Assembly: GCF_014192395.1 (NCBI RefSeq)
Contig: NZ_JACHXW010000007.1
Span: 1 to 64,000, forward strand
Source: Paenibacillus endophyticus
Lineage (GTDB): Bacteria > Bacillota > Bacilli > Paenibacillales > Paenibacillaceae
Reading direction: 5' to 3'
DNA: 64,000 bases
In this document: positions 52,941-61,909 of the stretch, piece after piece
Layout: each line of letters begins with the position of its first letter
Numbering within the stretch: the first letter of the stretch is position 1
Notes under the pieces: model-generated
Told to the model about the DNA's origin: nothing
What the model saw: the letters and a program-made list of their open reading frames with translations, nothing else
Databases searched by the model: none
Made by a program: the position numbers and the translations under genes

Positions 52941-53015
52941 ATGACTCCGTTCCTGATCAGGCAGTCGGAATGCGAAATTTCCGAATCATATACGTTAGAG
53001 GTGAACCCAACTTGA
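52941..53015 (+). CDS. 24-residue leader ORF coupled to the PadR gene
   Basis: MTPFLIRQSECEISESYTLE then VNPT, preceded by GAGAAAGGG. Its TGA overlaps the ATG of the PadR gene (TGATG). It may only couple translation; no function of the peptide is implied. Confidence 0.35.
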   Translation: MTPFLIRQSECEISESYTLEVNPT

Positions 53016-53605
53016 TGAAATCGAATTCTGATATAACTCTAATGCCGCTTAAGCATGCTGATAAAAAAAACCGCCCGGCCGAGAAACGTATGGCCAGCAA
53101 GCGATATTTTGGACGCGGCGGCGTGAAATTCGCCCTGCTGAAACTGCTTAATAGCGAACCGATGCACGGTTACCAGATGATGAAGTCGCTCGGGGAGCAA
53201 TCCGGCGGGCTGTACCAGCCGAGCGCTGGATCCATCTATCCTACACTCCAAATGCTTGAGGAACGCGGTTTCATTGCCATCAAGGTCGAGGATAACGGGA
53301 AAAAGGTATATAACATTACAGACCAAGGCCGCTCAGCCCTGCTCTTGCTTCCCGACAAAACAAGACGTACAGCGATAAGCGACGGACATCTCTCGCCTGT
53401 GGCTGAGTCATTCCGTAATGAGAAAATACGCAAAAAGCTCGGGCTCTCGCCTGAATCATTCGACCTGTTCCGGTTAGTGACACGGGCGGAGCAGGAAGCC
53501 TCCGCCAGTAAAGAAAGAACGATGCTTCTTCAGCAGCTGCTAAGCGAGCAGCTGCTGAAGCTCAGTGCCTTTCTTGCTGACGATGAGCAGAAAAGCAGAC
53601 TCTAG
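53015..53605 (+). CDS. PadR-family transcriptional regulator
   Basis: About 196 residues. A winged-helix domain (FALLKLLNSEPMHGYQMMKS; SAGSIYPTLQMLEERGFI; GKKVYNITDQGR) is followed by a C-terminal helical dimer domain. PadR proteins usually repress an adjacent transporter or detoxification gene. Here the downstream MMPL operon is convergent, so the target is unknown. ATG at 53015 or TTG at 53012, with GAGGTG upstream; the leader ORF stop overlaps it. Confidence 0.88.
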   Translation: MKSNSDITLMPLKHADKKNRPAEKRMASKRYFGRGGVKFALLKLLNSEPMHGYQMMKSLGEQSGGLYQPSAGSIYPTLQMLEERGFIAIKVEDNGKKVYNITDQGRSALLLLPDKTRRTAISDGHLSPVAESFRNEKIRKKLGLSPESFDLFRLVTRAEQEASASKERTMLLQQLLSEQLLKLSAFLADDEQKSRL

Positions 53606-53631
53606 CTTGCATGCGGCAGCATCGCAAAAAA

Positions 53632-53680
53632 AAAGATTACCACACAGCCTCCGTAACCGAGGACCGCGGGTAATCTTTCT
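53632..53680. terminator. Bidirectional terminator between padR and the MMPL gene
   Basis: A 10-bp stem (53632-53641 with 53669-53678) with nine T on the minus strand and TCTTC on the plus strand. Confidence 0.88.
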
Positions 53681-53687
53681 TCAACAA

Positions 53688-56600
53688 TTAATGCGTCGAA
53701 TCATGGGAGACATGCTGACCGCTCAGCTTAAGACTGCCTTGACTGTCGCTCGCATGCTCTGCGTCTTGGCTTCTTCCCATAAACGGCCACCAGTTTGCTG
53801 CGCCGAACGTGCGCACCATCACAGGAATAAACAACGGAAGCATGAGCAGCGCGTACATGAACAACCCGCACAGCACGATCGTGGCGATTTGCAGAAGCGA
53901 CATGACGCCCGAAGGCAGCATCGCCGCGAACGTACCGCCTAGAATAACCGCTGCAGACATAATGACCGTGCCCATATTTTTCATCGCCTCTAGAATGGCT
54001 TGCTGAGGCGACAAGTGGCGATATTCTTTGAATCGGTCCATAAGGAAGATGCTGTAGTCTATGCCGAGCGCGACCAGCATAACGAATCCAAAGAACGGAA
54101 CCGCCCAGCTAATGCCCGACTGTCCAAGCAGCCTCACGAATATAACCTCCGCAATCGCCAGCGATGAATAGAAGGTTACAAGCAGCGACGCAACCATATA
54201 CAGCGGCATAACGATGGATCGGAACAAGATGATCAAGATAATCGAAATGCCTATCAGCATGAGAATAACCGTACGCGAATAATCCGCATTCGAGATATTT
54301 CTCAAGTCATTGTTCATGCTTGTAACGCCGCCGACTGCTACCTCGGCACCACTGTACTCGGTGCCTTGGAGACCGCGGCTAACGGCTGCTTCAAGCCCGT
54401 CTATCTCATCCATCGTTTCCTGCGCGTACGGATTGCCGCTGAATACGACGTCGAATTTCGCGGTTTGGCGATCCTCGGACATATACACATTAAGCGCCGT
54501 CTGGAACTCCTCATTCGCGATGGCCTCCGCTGGGATGTACCAGCCGGATATTTGCTTATTCGGCGCTTCGGACAACCCGTTCAGATAGCCGCCGGCTGAA
54601 GCCAGCCCGTCAGTAACCTGTGTTAGGCCATCCACACTTTGATTAAGCCCGCTTGTAAGCTCGCCAAGCTGATCGTTTAACGATGCAAAGCCTGCCTGCA
54701 GCTGCTTCTGTCCGTCCGAGAGTTCATTGAAGCCTTGCGTCACGCTAGGAAGCCTCGAAACAATTTGGCCTTGACCTGCAGCCGCCTGCGAAATGCCTTT
54801 TTGCAGCTCTGCCAAGCCTGCCGCCAGCTTGCCAAGGCCTGCTGCCAACGCAGATTGTCCTTCGGTTGCCTGAAGCAGTCCCGCATTCGCTTGCGTCATG
54901 CCCCCTGAGATGCCCGACAGCTGCGTATTTAGCTCAGTCAATTGACCGCTAATGCCCGCGGCCCCCAATTGAAGCTGACCAAGCGAGTTAAGCGTATCTT
55001 GGAACTTTTCATCATTTTGCAGCTCAGGATAGCTGCCTTGCAGATCGGTCAACCCTTGCTCGACGCCAGACAAACCGTCGGCGAGCTTTGCTTGCTCCGC
55101 TGCAATGGTTTGATAGGCGCCGCTAAGCTTGCCGAGACCCCCGCCGAGCTGCTTATAGCTTGCAAGCAATTGGCGGCTAGCGCCAGCCAGCTGCTTCGTG
55201 CTCTCCTCCGCTTGCTTCAAGCCGTCGCTGAGCTCGCCTGCGCCGGCAGAGCCGTCCTCCAGCCCCTGTTGAATCTGCTTAAGGCCTACTCCAAGCTGAA
55301 CGATGCCTGCTTTCAGTTCATTCGTTCCGTCAACGAGCTGGCCTGCCCCGTCAACTGCCTCATTCAGCTTAGGCGCGTTCTCGCTTAGCGCTGTGCTCGC
55401 CTCGGATAGACCATCGCCGATCTTGCCAAGGCCTTCCCCGCTTTGTCCGAGACCATCCTCAAGCGTTGTAACCTGATCGGATACAAGGAACTGCTCCATC
55501 ATATCTCCAGTTGGACGCGTTGCGCTGCGAACAGCCTTCACGCCTTCCGTATTAGCAAGCTCACGGCTAATCTGCTCCAGCGCGGCAAGCCCCTCCGGAG
55601 AATCCATCGGCTTATCCGACTTTACAATGACTGTCGTCGGCAAGGAATCTCCAGGCCCGAAGCTATCCGATATAATGTTGAATGCTTTGACAGAATCGTA
55701 TTTGTCGCCGATTTCATCGAGCGAATTGAACGATATCGTGCCTTTATAGGCCGTTAGGAAAGGAACGATGATGACAGCCAAAATGAGGAGTGCCCATAAT
55801 GGACGCTTCAACGAGAACTTGCCGACCGTTCCCCACAGCTTGCTTGGCTTGTGCTCAAGCGACCCCTTCGCGGGCCAGAACAGCTTCGTCCCGAGCACGG
55901 CCATAAAAAACGGCACGATCGTAAACAAAGCGAGCAGCAGCACCGCTACCCCTACTGCCACCGCAACTGCGGAGCGGTAAAGAATAAAGGTTGAGAAGCC
56001 GATGGCTGCAAAACCAACCAAAACCGCCAAACCGGAGAACAACACGGTTCTTCCTGCCGTGCGATACGTTTGAATAATCGCCTGCGTTTTGTCGCCGCCG
56101 CTATGCGTCAGCTCCTCTTTAAAGCGGCTGATGAGCAGGATGCAATAATCGGTACCTATACCGAACAAGACGGCAACAAGAAAGATCTGCGTAAAGTTGG
56201 AGAGCGGAAAGTCGAATGAATCGACTAGGAACGCTACAACCGACTGCGTAATTAAATAGGTGAAGCCCACTGCAACAAGCGGCACGATCGGCGCAATTGC
56301 TGAACGGAAAACAACGAATAAGATGACTAGAATGAAACCGAGCGTAATAAACTCCGTTTTCTTAAGCCCTTCCTGCGAACTTTGCACAACATCCTCGGAG
56401 ATGATCCAGTTTCCCGTGAAATAATGTTCAACCTTCACATCGGAAATCGTATCATAAAGGCCGTCGCTAAGTTCAGAGAGCGTGCGGTCTCCCGCTTCAA
56501 CGTTAACAAGCGCCAGAATGGTGCTTCCATCCTTGGATACCATCTGCTCTGCCAATTCTTTGGTGTCGAAATGAGTGGTTACAGCAAGGACGCCAATCTG

Positions 56601-56903
56601 ATCCGCGCTGCTCTTCAGCTTGTCGATGCCGGCCTTCACATCAGCCAGCTCCGCATCAGACAACCCTCCGTCTTTATGGAATACAAGGACGGTAGCCATT
56701 CCACTGCTGGACCCAGCCCCGTCATTCCCTCCGATTGCTTCTTCCAAATCGCTTGCCATTGTTGAAGAATACCCGTCCGGCACGTTAACCTGCCCCTTCG
56801 TACGAACGAGCTCTTCCATATTCGGCGCCGTGAGCATCAAGCCAATGGCTGCAGCAAGCCATAGCGCCAGTACCAGCCATCTAAATCTCAGTACGGTTCT
56901 CAT
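53688..56903 (-). CDS. MMPL-family RND exporter with a long Gly/Leu-rich extracellular domain
   Basis: 1071 residues. Two MMPL halves of six helices each; the first is residues about 10-395, with VALFGIGTDYCILLISRF, and the second about 845-1040, with ALGIDYSIFLMDRFKEY. These Asp-Tyr motifs carry the proton relay. Between them (about 470-800) is a long extracellular region of GLxQLxxGLxxL repeats, like the YhgE/Pip domain and probably a helical rod. It exports lipids or hydrophobic drugs by proton exchange. GGAGGG precedes the ATG, and the MarR gene is 28 bp upstream on the same strand. Confidence 0.92.
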   Translation of the reverse strand: MRTVLRFRWLVLALWLAAAIGLMLTAPNMEELVRTKGQVNVPDGYSSTMASDLEEAIGGNDGAGSSSGMATVLVFHKDGGLSDAELADVKAGIDKLKSSADQIGVLAVTTHFDTKELAEQMVSKDGSTILALVNVEAGDRTLSELSDGLYDTISDVKVEHYFTGNWIISEDVVQSSQEGLKKTEFITLGFILVILFVVFRSAIAPIVPLVAVGFTYLITQSVVAFLVDSFDFPLSNFTQIFLVAVLFGIGTDYCILLISRFKEELTHSGGDKTQAIIQTYRTAGRTVLFSGLAVLVGFAAIGFSTFILYRSAVAVAVGVAVLLLALFTIVPFFMAVLGTKLFWPAKGSLEHKPSKLWGTVGKFSLKRPLWALLILAVIIVPFLTAYKGTISFNSLDEIGDKYDSVKAFNIISDSFGPGDSLPTTVIVKSDKPMDSPEGLAALEQISRELANTEGVKAVRSATRPTGDMMEQFLVSDQVTTLEDGLGQSGEGLGKIGDGLSEASTALSENAPKLNEAVDGAGQLVDGTNELKAGIVQLGVGLKQIQQGLEDGSAGAGELSDGLKQAEESTKQLAGASRQLLASYKQLGGGLGKLSGAYQTIAAEQAKLADGLSGVEQGLTDLQGSYPELQNDEKFQDTLNSLGQLQLGAAGISGQLTELNTQLSGISGGMTQANAGLLQATEGQSALAAGLGKLAAGLAELQKGISQAAAGQGQIVSRLPSVTQGFNELSDGQKQLQAGFASLNDQLGELTSGLNQSVDGLTQVTDGLASAGGYLNGLSEAPNKQISGWYIPAEAIANEEFQTALNVYMSEDRQTAKFDVVFSGNPYAQETMDEIDGLEAAVSRGLQGTEYSGAEVAVGGVTSMNNDLRNISNADYSRTVILMLIGISIILIILFRSIVMPLYMVASLLVTFYSSLAIAEVIFVRLLGQSGISWAVPFFGFVMLVALGIDYSIFLMDRFKEYRHLSPQQAILEAMKNMGTVIMSAAVILGGTFAAMLPSGVMSLLQIATIVLCGLFMYALLMLPLFIPVMVRTFGAANWWPFMGRSQDAEHASDSQGSLKLSGQHVSHDSTH

Positions 56904-56931
56904 CTCTGTTCTCCCTCCATCTGAATGTGAG

Positions 56932-57372
56932 CTATGAATGCATCATTTCCTTCGCGAGTCTCTCGAAGGTTTCAATAAAACCAAGCGCCTCTTGCTCCTC
57001 GAACCGTTCAATGTATCTGGCGAGCAGCACATCGATCTTATCCGCCATGCGATCGCATACCTGATTGCCTTCCTCGGTAAGCGTCAAATAAATAACGCGC
57101 CGGTCCTTCTCATCCGTCAGCCTCTGAATCAGGTTCTTATCAAAAAGCCGGTTAATAATCGCTGTTATCGAGCTCTTGCCTACGCAGAAAATATCCGCCA
57201 GCTCCGAAGATGTGCTTCTATCATGCGACCGCAAGTACCGGAGCGTAGAAAATTGATCAACCGTAAGATCCTCAGGCATAAGCTCGCGGATCATCGCATT
57301 CAGCCGGCGGTTGACTAGAAAATTGGCCGCCTCGTAGCGATCGATAATATTTTTGAGCAATGCTCGATCCAC
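56932..57372 (-). CDS. MarR-family regulator of the MMPL exporter
   Basis: 146 residues with the MarR winged helix (LTVDQFSTLRYLRSHDRSTS; LADIFCVGKSSITAIINRLF; DEKDRRVIYLTLTEEG). GTG start after GGAGG. It precedes the exporter gene by 28 bp and should repress the operon until it binds a substrate-like ligand. Its promoter carries a 29-bp inverted repeat. Confidence 0.92.
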   Translation of the reverse strand: MDRALLKNIIDRYEAANFLVNRRLNAMIRELMPEDLTVDQFSTLRYLRSHDRSTSSELADIFCVGKSSITAIINRLFDKNLIQRLTDEKDRRVIYLTLTEEGNQVCDRMADKIDVLLARYIERFEEQEALGFIETFERLAKEMMHS

Positions 57373-57419
57373 CGTGATGTCCTCCTCATGTCATACCAAG
57401 TTTATTGCCACTAAACTAA

Positions 57420-57448
57420 TTCTATTGTAAAACAGTTCGACAATAGAA
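57420..57448 (-). promoter_or_regulatory. Perfect 9-11-9 inverted repeat, candidate MarR operator
   Basis: TTCTATTGT (57420-57428) and ACAATAGAA (57440-57448) are separated by 11 bp and lie about 48 bp before the marR start. A TACAAT -10 box spans the arm; the matching -35 is weak. Confidence 0.7.
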
Positions 57449-57625
57449 CTATATCAAAACGAACCAAGCGACGCAATCCTATATTTCCGAACATATCGTG
57501 AACAAGAAATGGCTTATTTATAAAAAGACTGTAGAAAAATGGAAGCTTATATCGTGAATAAAGGAGGATTTTAGTGAATATTGTCGAATTATAGGGAAAA
57601 TACATAAGCAATCAGGAGGCCGCAA

Positions 57626-60280
57626 GTGAGTAACATATGGTTTAAGCAGCATCATAAACAATTGATGATGGTTTGCGCATTTTCATTATGCACATTTCTT
57701 GCGCTCGCGGCCGAGACGAACCATTTTCAGTTTTTATACGGCATAACTTTTTCGTTTACCAGCTTGTTCATCCTGCTGATCTTGCGTTTATTCGGACTAC
57801 TGCCCGGACTCTTGACTTCAGTTGTCGCCGTTTCAACTGGCCTATTGTTTTTCAACCAGCCAGCCTATCACTCCATTCTCATCATAGAAGTGTTAGCGGC
57901 CGGCTTTCTGATTCAAAAATTTAAAAAATCATTGTTCGGTGCGGATGCATTGTTCTGGCTGCTCGCCGGCATACCGCTCATTTATATCTTCTATTCGATG
58001 GATTCCCCTTTGAATGCGAAGGACCTGCTGCTTATTGCTTGCATGATCGCGATGAACGGCATGTTTAATTCCTTGTTTGCCGAAGTAATCGATCATTACT
58101 TGCCTCTGCGCAGATGGAGCGGCCAATCCTTGGAAGGGAAAAAGCTGCTCTCCTTCAGCAAAGTCCTGTTCCACTTCTCCATCGGCATCGTTCTAATTTC
58201 ATTCTTGCTTAACATTTTCATGAACAGCCTTAGCTCCTTCAAAGAAGTAAGCCTTTATGCACAGCGGTTATCCGCAAGTGAAATGAATCGCATTGTGGAG
58301 TCCTGGAATAGATGGCAGACCTCCAAGCTTTCATACTCGCTCACCGAGTCGGAACAAATCCAGGAGCAAGTCCGTTTCTTTCAATTGCTTCTTGGGAATC
58401 ACGCTAGCACCTTTATGCTCCATGTAACAGACAACGACCATTTCATCGTTGCTGCTAGCGACCCTAAGGCTGAGGGGCAAAGGTACGACTGGAGAGACAA
58501 CCGTCAAGTAACGGCGATTAACAGCCATCTGTCATTAACTATGCCTAACGAGCCTAGGCAAGCACTGCAATTCCATACTTGGCATGATGGCATATTCGTT
58601 TATACGGAAAATATTGATTCCACCGATTGGCATATTTCCATAGAGGTGCCGATCAAAAACTACCAAAATTATTTGTTCTCAAAATACTTTACGCACTTCA
58701 TTTATCTGATCTTGCTGGCCTTATTCACTGCCGTTCTAGCCTTCATCATTAACCGCTCGCTTTCGAGAGGCCTTACGCAGCTGGCAGCGGCGACTACAAA
58801 TCTTCCGCTAAAGCTTAAACAATTCAATAATATAGACTGGCCTAGCAGCAGCCTCGTTGAGGTTCAATCATTAATTGCCAATTTCAAGCATATGTCGACA
58901 AACCTGATTCATATGTTCCAAGAAGCACAGCGAAGCAATGAACGGCTTGAGTCGCAAGCCTTTATGCTCCAGCAATCCGAGGAGCGGTTGCATCAGCTCG
59001 CTTATTACGATATGTTGACCGGCTTGCCTAACAGACTACAGTTTACTTTGCATTTCCAAGATTTAATTGCCTTGCACGAGAGCAACAAGCAGCCAATCGC
59101 CGTTATGTTCGTTGATGTGAATCGTTTCAAGCAGATTAACGACACCTTGGGCCATGCCGTTGGCGACGAGCTGCTGCGGCAAGCAGCGGAACGCTTCGGG
59201 ACTGCCGTATTTAGAGACTGTACCGTATTCCGGCTTGGCGGCGATGAGTTTGTTTTTATCGGGCGCTATGAGAATGAGGAGACGGTTTCCGCTGGCGCGC
59301 AGGCTGTCGTCGACTCGTTCAACAAGCCCTTTATCATCGATGATAAGCTGCTATTCCTAACCGTAAGTGTAGGGGTAAGCCTGTATCCGCAGGATGGAGA
59401 ACAAATGGATACGATTATCCGCAATGCAGATATCGCCATGTACAGTGCCAAAGAGCAGGGCGACGGATGCTACCGCTTCTATAAGCCAACGCTTGTGTCT
59501 GCTATGACGGAGAAAATGCAAGTGGAGAACGGGCTATACAATGCCTTGCTGCAGCAGCAATTCTCTCTGCATTATCAGCCGAAAATGAGTGCAGCAACCG
59601 GTAAGCTCTGCGGCATCGAAGCACTGATTCGTTGGCATCATCCGGAGCTCGGCATGGTTCCACCCGATAAGTTCATACCGCTCGCGGAGCAATCCGGATT
59701 CATATTGGACATCGACAGCTGGGTTTTCCGAGAGGCCTGCCGCCAGAACAAAGCTTGGCAGGACGCGGGCTTGCAGCGGATATGCGTATCCGTAAACATC
59801 TCCGCAAGGCATTTCTATCAAGGGAATCTAACTGAAATGATTATTCAGGCATTAAAGGATACCGGACTAGAGCCGCAATACGTGAGTTTGGAGATCACCG
59901 AGGGCGTATTCATGCAAAGTATGGACCAAGTTATTGAGACCATTCTATTTCTCAAAAACCTTGGCATCCAAATTTCTATCGATGATTTCGGCACCGGCTA
60001 CTCTTCACTCAACCAGCTGCAGCGTCTTCCGATATCGGATGTAAAGCTCGACCGCTCTTTTATACAAGGCATTACGAGCGATTCCAAAAAATCTTCAATC
60101 GTCAAAGCCATCATCGAGCTCGTTCACAGCATGAACATGAGGGTCGTTGCGGAGGGTGTCGAGACGGCGGAGGAATCGCAATTTTGTACGGATCTGCAAT
60201 GCGATGAGCTGCAGGGCTACTTATTTAGCAGGCCGCTGCCGCCGCATGAGCTTGAACTGCTGCTTGGCAAAGCCATTTAA
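57626..60280 (+). CDS. Membrane GGDEF-EAL cyclic di-GMP protein
   Basis: 884 residues, GTG start after AGGAGG. Several N-terminal helices (to about 205) are followed by an extracytoplasmic sensor of about 160 residues, another helix, a GGDEF domain (FRLGGDEFVFIGRY; intact) and an EAL domain (GIEALIRWHHPELG; DDFGTGYSSL; AEGVET). Both catalytic motifs look complete, so it may make and break cyclic di-GMP. Monocistronic with a terminator after it. Confidence 0.93.
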   Translation: MSNIWFKQHHKQLMMVCAFSLCTFLALAAETNHFQFLYGITFSFTSLFILLILRLFGLLPGLLTSVVAVSTGLLFFNQPAYHSILIIEVLAAGFLIQKFKKSLFGADALFWLLAGIPLIYIFYSMDSPLNAKDLLLIACMIAMNGMFNSLFAEVIDHYLPLRRWSGQSLEGKKLLSFSKVLFHFSIGIVLISFLLNIFMNSLSSFKEVSLYAQRLSASEMNRIVESWNRWQTSKLSYSLTESEQIQEQVRFFQLLLGNHASTFMLHVTDNDHFIVAASDPKAEGQRYDWRDNRQVTAINSHLSLTMPNEPRQALQFHTWHDGIFVYTENIDSTDWHISIEVPIKNYQNYLFSKYFTHFIYLILLALFTAVLAFIINRSLSRGLTQLAAATTNLPLKLKQFNNIDWPSSSLVEVQSLIANFKHMSTNLIHMFQEAQRSNERLESQAFMLQQSEERLHQLAYYDMLTGLPNRLQFTLHFQDLIALHESNKQPIAVMFVDVNRFKQINDTLGHAVGDELLRQAAERFGTAVFRDCTVFRLGGDEFVFIGRYENEETVSAGAQAVVDSFNKPFIIDDKLLFLTVSVGVSLYPQDGEQMDTIIRNADIAMYSAKEQGDGCYRFYKPTLVSAMTEKMQVENGLYNALLQQQFSLHYQPKMSAATGKLCGIEALIRWHHPELGMVPPDKFIPLAEQSGFILDIDSWVFREACRQNKAWQDAGLQRICVSVNISARHFYQGNLTEMIIQALKDTGLEPQYVSLEITEGVFMQSMDQVIETILFLKNLGIQISIDDFGTGYSSLNQLQRLPISDVKLDRSFIQGITSDSKKSSIVKAIIELVHSMNMRVVAEGVETAEESQFCTDLQCDELQGYLFSRPLPPHELELLLGKAI

Positions 60281-60303
60281 ATGGTTGTATAGCTGCACAC
60301 AGC

Positions 60304-60352
60304 AAGGAGCTGTCCAAGGAATCCATGATTCCATAAGACAGCTCCTTATTCA
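60304..60352 (+). terminator. Terminator after the GGDEF-EAL gene
   Basis: A perfect 11-bp stem AAGGAGCTGTC / GACAGCTCCTT enclosing a GGAAT/ATTCC hairpin, followed by ATTCAT. Confidence 0.7.
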
Positions 60353-60386
60353 TAAGCTACGCGTTTAAGCTAGTCATGCGTACTGA

Positions 60387-61562
60387 CTAGACTTCTGAGC
60401 CCGCATCGGTTGCTGCAGCTTGATCATTCTGCACAGCTCCTTCCGGACGCTCGCCGCGCGGACCTTTGCCGCCAGCCCCTCCTTTGCGACCGCCTTCCAG
60501 CGCTTTCAGCTCACCGTTAACCTGCTTTGCTGCACGCTCTGCCGCTCCAGCCAGCTTCGTGTCGTACTGCTCCTGCGTAATCGTCCCCGCTGCCAATTCG
60601 GCCGCAAGCTTTGTTTTCTGACCATTCACCTGCAGATCGATAAGCACCTGTACGTCTACGCCATTCTCGGCAGCTATCGCTGCAAGAGTCTTGCCGCTTT
60701 CAAGCTCCGTCTTCAGCACATCCTCCGTCACCCCTAGCGCGGCAGCCAGCTCGTCCAGATTACGTTCGAAGCCGCCTCCCTTGCCTCGCTGAGGCAGCAC
60801 GCCATTCACATGCTGAGTCGACCGCTCAACCGCCTTCTCAAATCTTTCATTATACTGCTCCTGCGTAATCGTTCCCGCCGCCAGTTCGGCTGCAAGCTTC
60901 GTTTTCTTATCCTTTACCTGCAAATCGATTAGCGTTTGTATTTCAACGCCCTTCTCCGCCGCTAAAGCAGCCAGCGTCTTGCCGGCTTCAAGCTCCGTCT
61001 TCAGCACATCCTCCGTCACCCCTAGCGCAGCTGCCAGCTCAGCCGAACTCTGAACAAAGCCATTGCCGCCACGGCCATGCTTGCCAAAAGCATTTCCCTT
61101 CGAATCAAGCAGCCGCTCAGCTGCGGCTGCTATATCCAGCTTGGCTGGCTGCTTGTCTGTATCCGCTGCGACTGCATCCTCTTGCTTAGCCGGCGCAGCT
61201 GCCACTGCTGCCTCCAACCACTCCACGAGCTTCGTCTTCAACTCTGCCCTTGTTTTCCCTTGCGCCACAGCCACTTCTGACAAGGTTGCCGTTTCCAGCT
61301 TTGTCTGCAGCGCCGCCTCTTCGAGACCTAAGTACTCAAGCAGCTGTGATTGTATTTGTACAAAGCCATGCCCGAATCCGCCTCGTTTACGCGCATGATC
61401 CGCTCCAGCCTCGCTGTTCTCTGCCTGGGTGCTCTGCTCCAGCTGTTCGCCTGCGCTGCTTGCCGCGTTCACATATTGTTTAGCCCAGAGACTACCGCCT
61501 CCAAGCGCCAGCGTCAGCGTAATCGCGCCCGCTGTTATTGCTTTTGCCTTTGCCTTCATCAT
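60387..61562 (-). CDS. Secreted repeat protein with ALGVTEDVLKTEL motifs
   Basis: About 391 residues. A signal peptide (residues 1 to about 32: KAKAKAITAGAITLTLALGG) is followed by a Glu/Gln/Ala-rich spacer and three helical repeat units: one degenerate (LLEYLGLEEAALQTKLETAT) and two near-identical ones of about 80 residues (LAAALGVTEDVLKTELE; AAELAAGTITQEQYNERFEK), resembling DUF2680-type units. Gly/Arg- and Lys-rich tail. Function unknown; such proteins are usually called secreted or cell-surface. ATG at 61562 after AAAGGTGG; a GTG at 61574 is less likely. Confidence 0.8.
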   Translation of the reverse strand: MMKAKAKAITAGAITLTLALGGGSLWAKQYVNAASSAGEQLEQSTQAENSEAGADHARKRGGFGHGFVQIQSQLLEYLGLEEAALQTKLETATLSEVAVAQGKTRAELKTKLVEWLEAAVAAAPAKQEDAVAADTDKQPAKLDIAAAAERLLDSKGNAFGKHGRGGNGFVQSSAELAAALGVTEDVLKTELEAGKTLAALAAEKGVEIQTLIDLQVKDKKTKLAAELAAGTITQEQYNERFEKAVERSTQHVNGVLPQRGKGGGFERNLDELAAALGVTEDVLKTELESGKTLAAIAAENGVDVQVLIDLQVNGQKTKLAAELAAGTITQEQYDTKLAGAAERAAKQVNGELKALEGGRKGGAGGKGPRGERPEGAVQNDQAAATDAGSEV

Positions 61563-61695
61563 TGTTTCTTCCACCTTTCACTTTCGATTTGTTCTTACAG
61601 GACTTATCATAGCCCTGCATGCTTAAAGCTCCTTTAAGCCCCGCTGAAAGTTGGCTGAATTTGGACATGGCATGCGATCCATTGAAATTCGACAC
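61492..61695 (-). CDS. Possible small upstream ORF overlapping the secreted repeat gene
   Basis: 67 codons from a GTG nine bases after AAGAGGTG: VSNFNGSHAMSKFSQLSAGL, then a Lys/Asn/Ser/Gly-rich end. It overlaps the first 70 bases of the next gene in another frame. The ribosome site is good, but composition of the overlapping part is dictated by the downstream gene. It may be a leader or an accident. Confidence 0.3.
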   Translation of the reverse strand: MSNFNGSHAMSKFSQLSAGLKGALSMQGYDKSCKNKSKVKGGRNNDEGKGKSNNSGRDYADAGAWRR

Positions 61696-61909
61696 TATTT
61701 TCATCACCTCTTTTCTGCTTATCTGCTTTTATATGCGCGACTCCATACTTTCCTAACAATAAAACCCGCATTTCCCTAATAGATGCTTGCTAATATAGAT
61801 ACAACTGCTTTATTGCGCTCAGTAATAAAAAGGAATGCATTATCCTCTTCATTTTTCGACATATTTCGACGATAACATTACTTATCTTATCATTATGAGG
61901 TGTGGTCCA

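Noticed and set aside
57566..57596. Six-codon leader (GTG AAT ATT GTC GAA TTA TAG) with a strong AGGAGG before the GGDEF-EAL gene
   Set aside because: Too short to judge; no hairpin or coupling to the main gene was seen.
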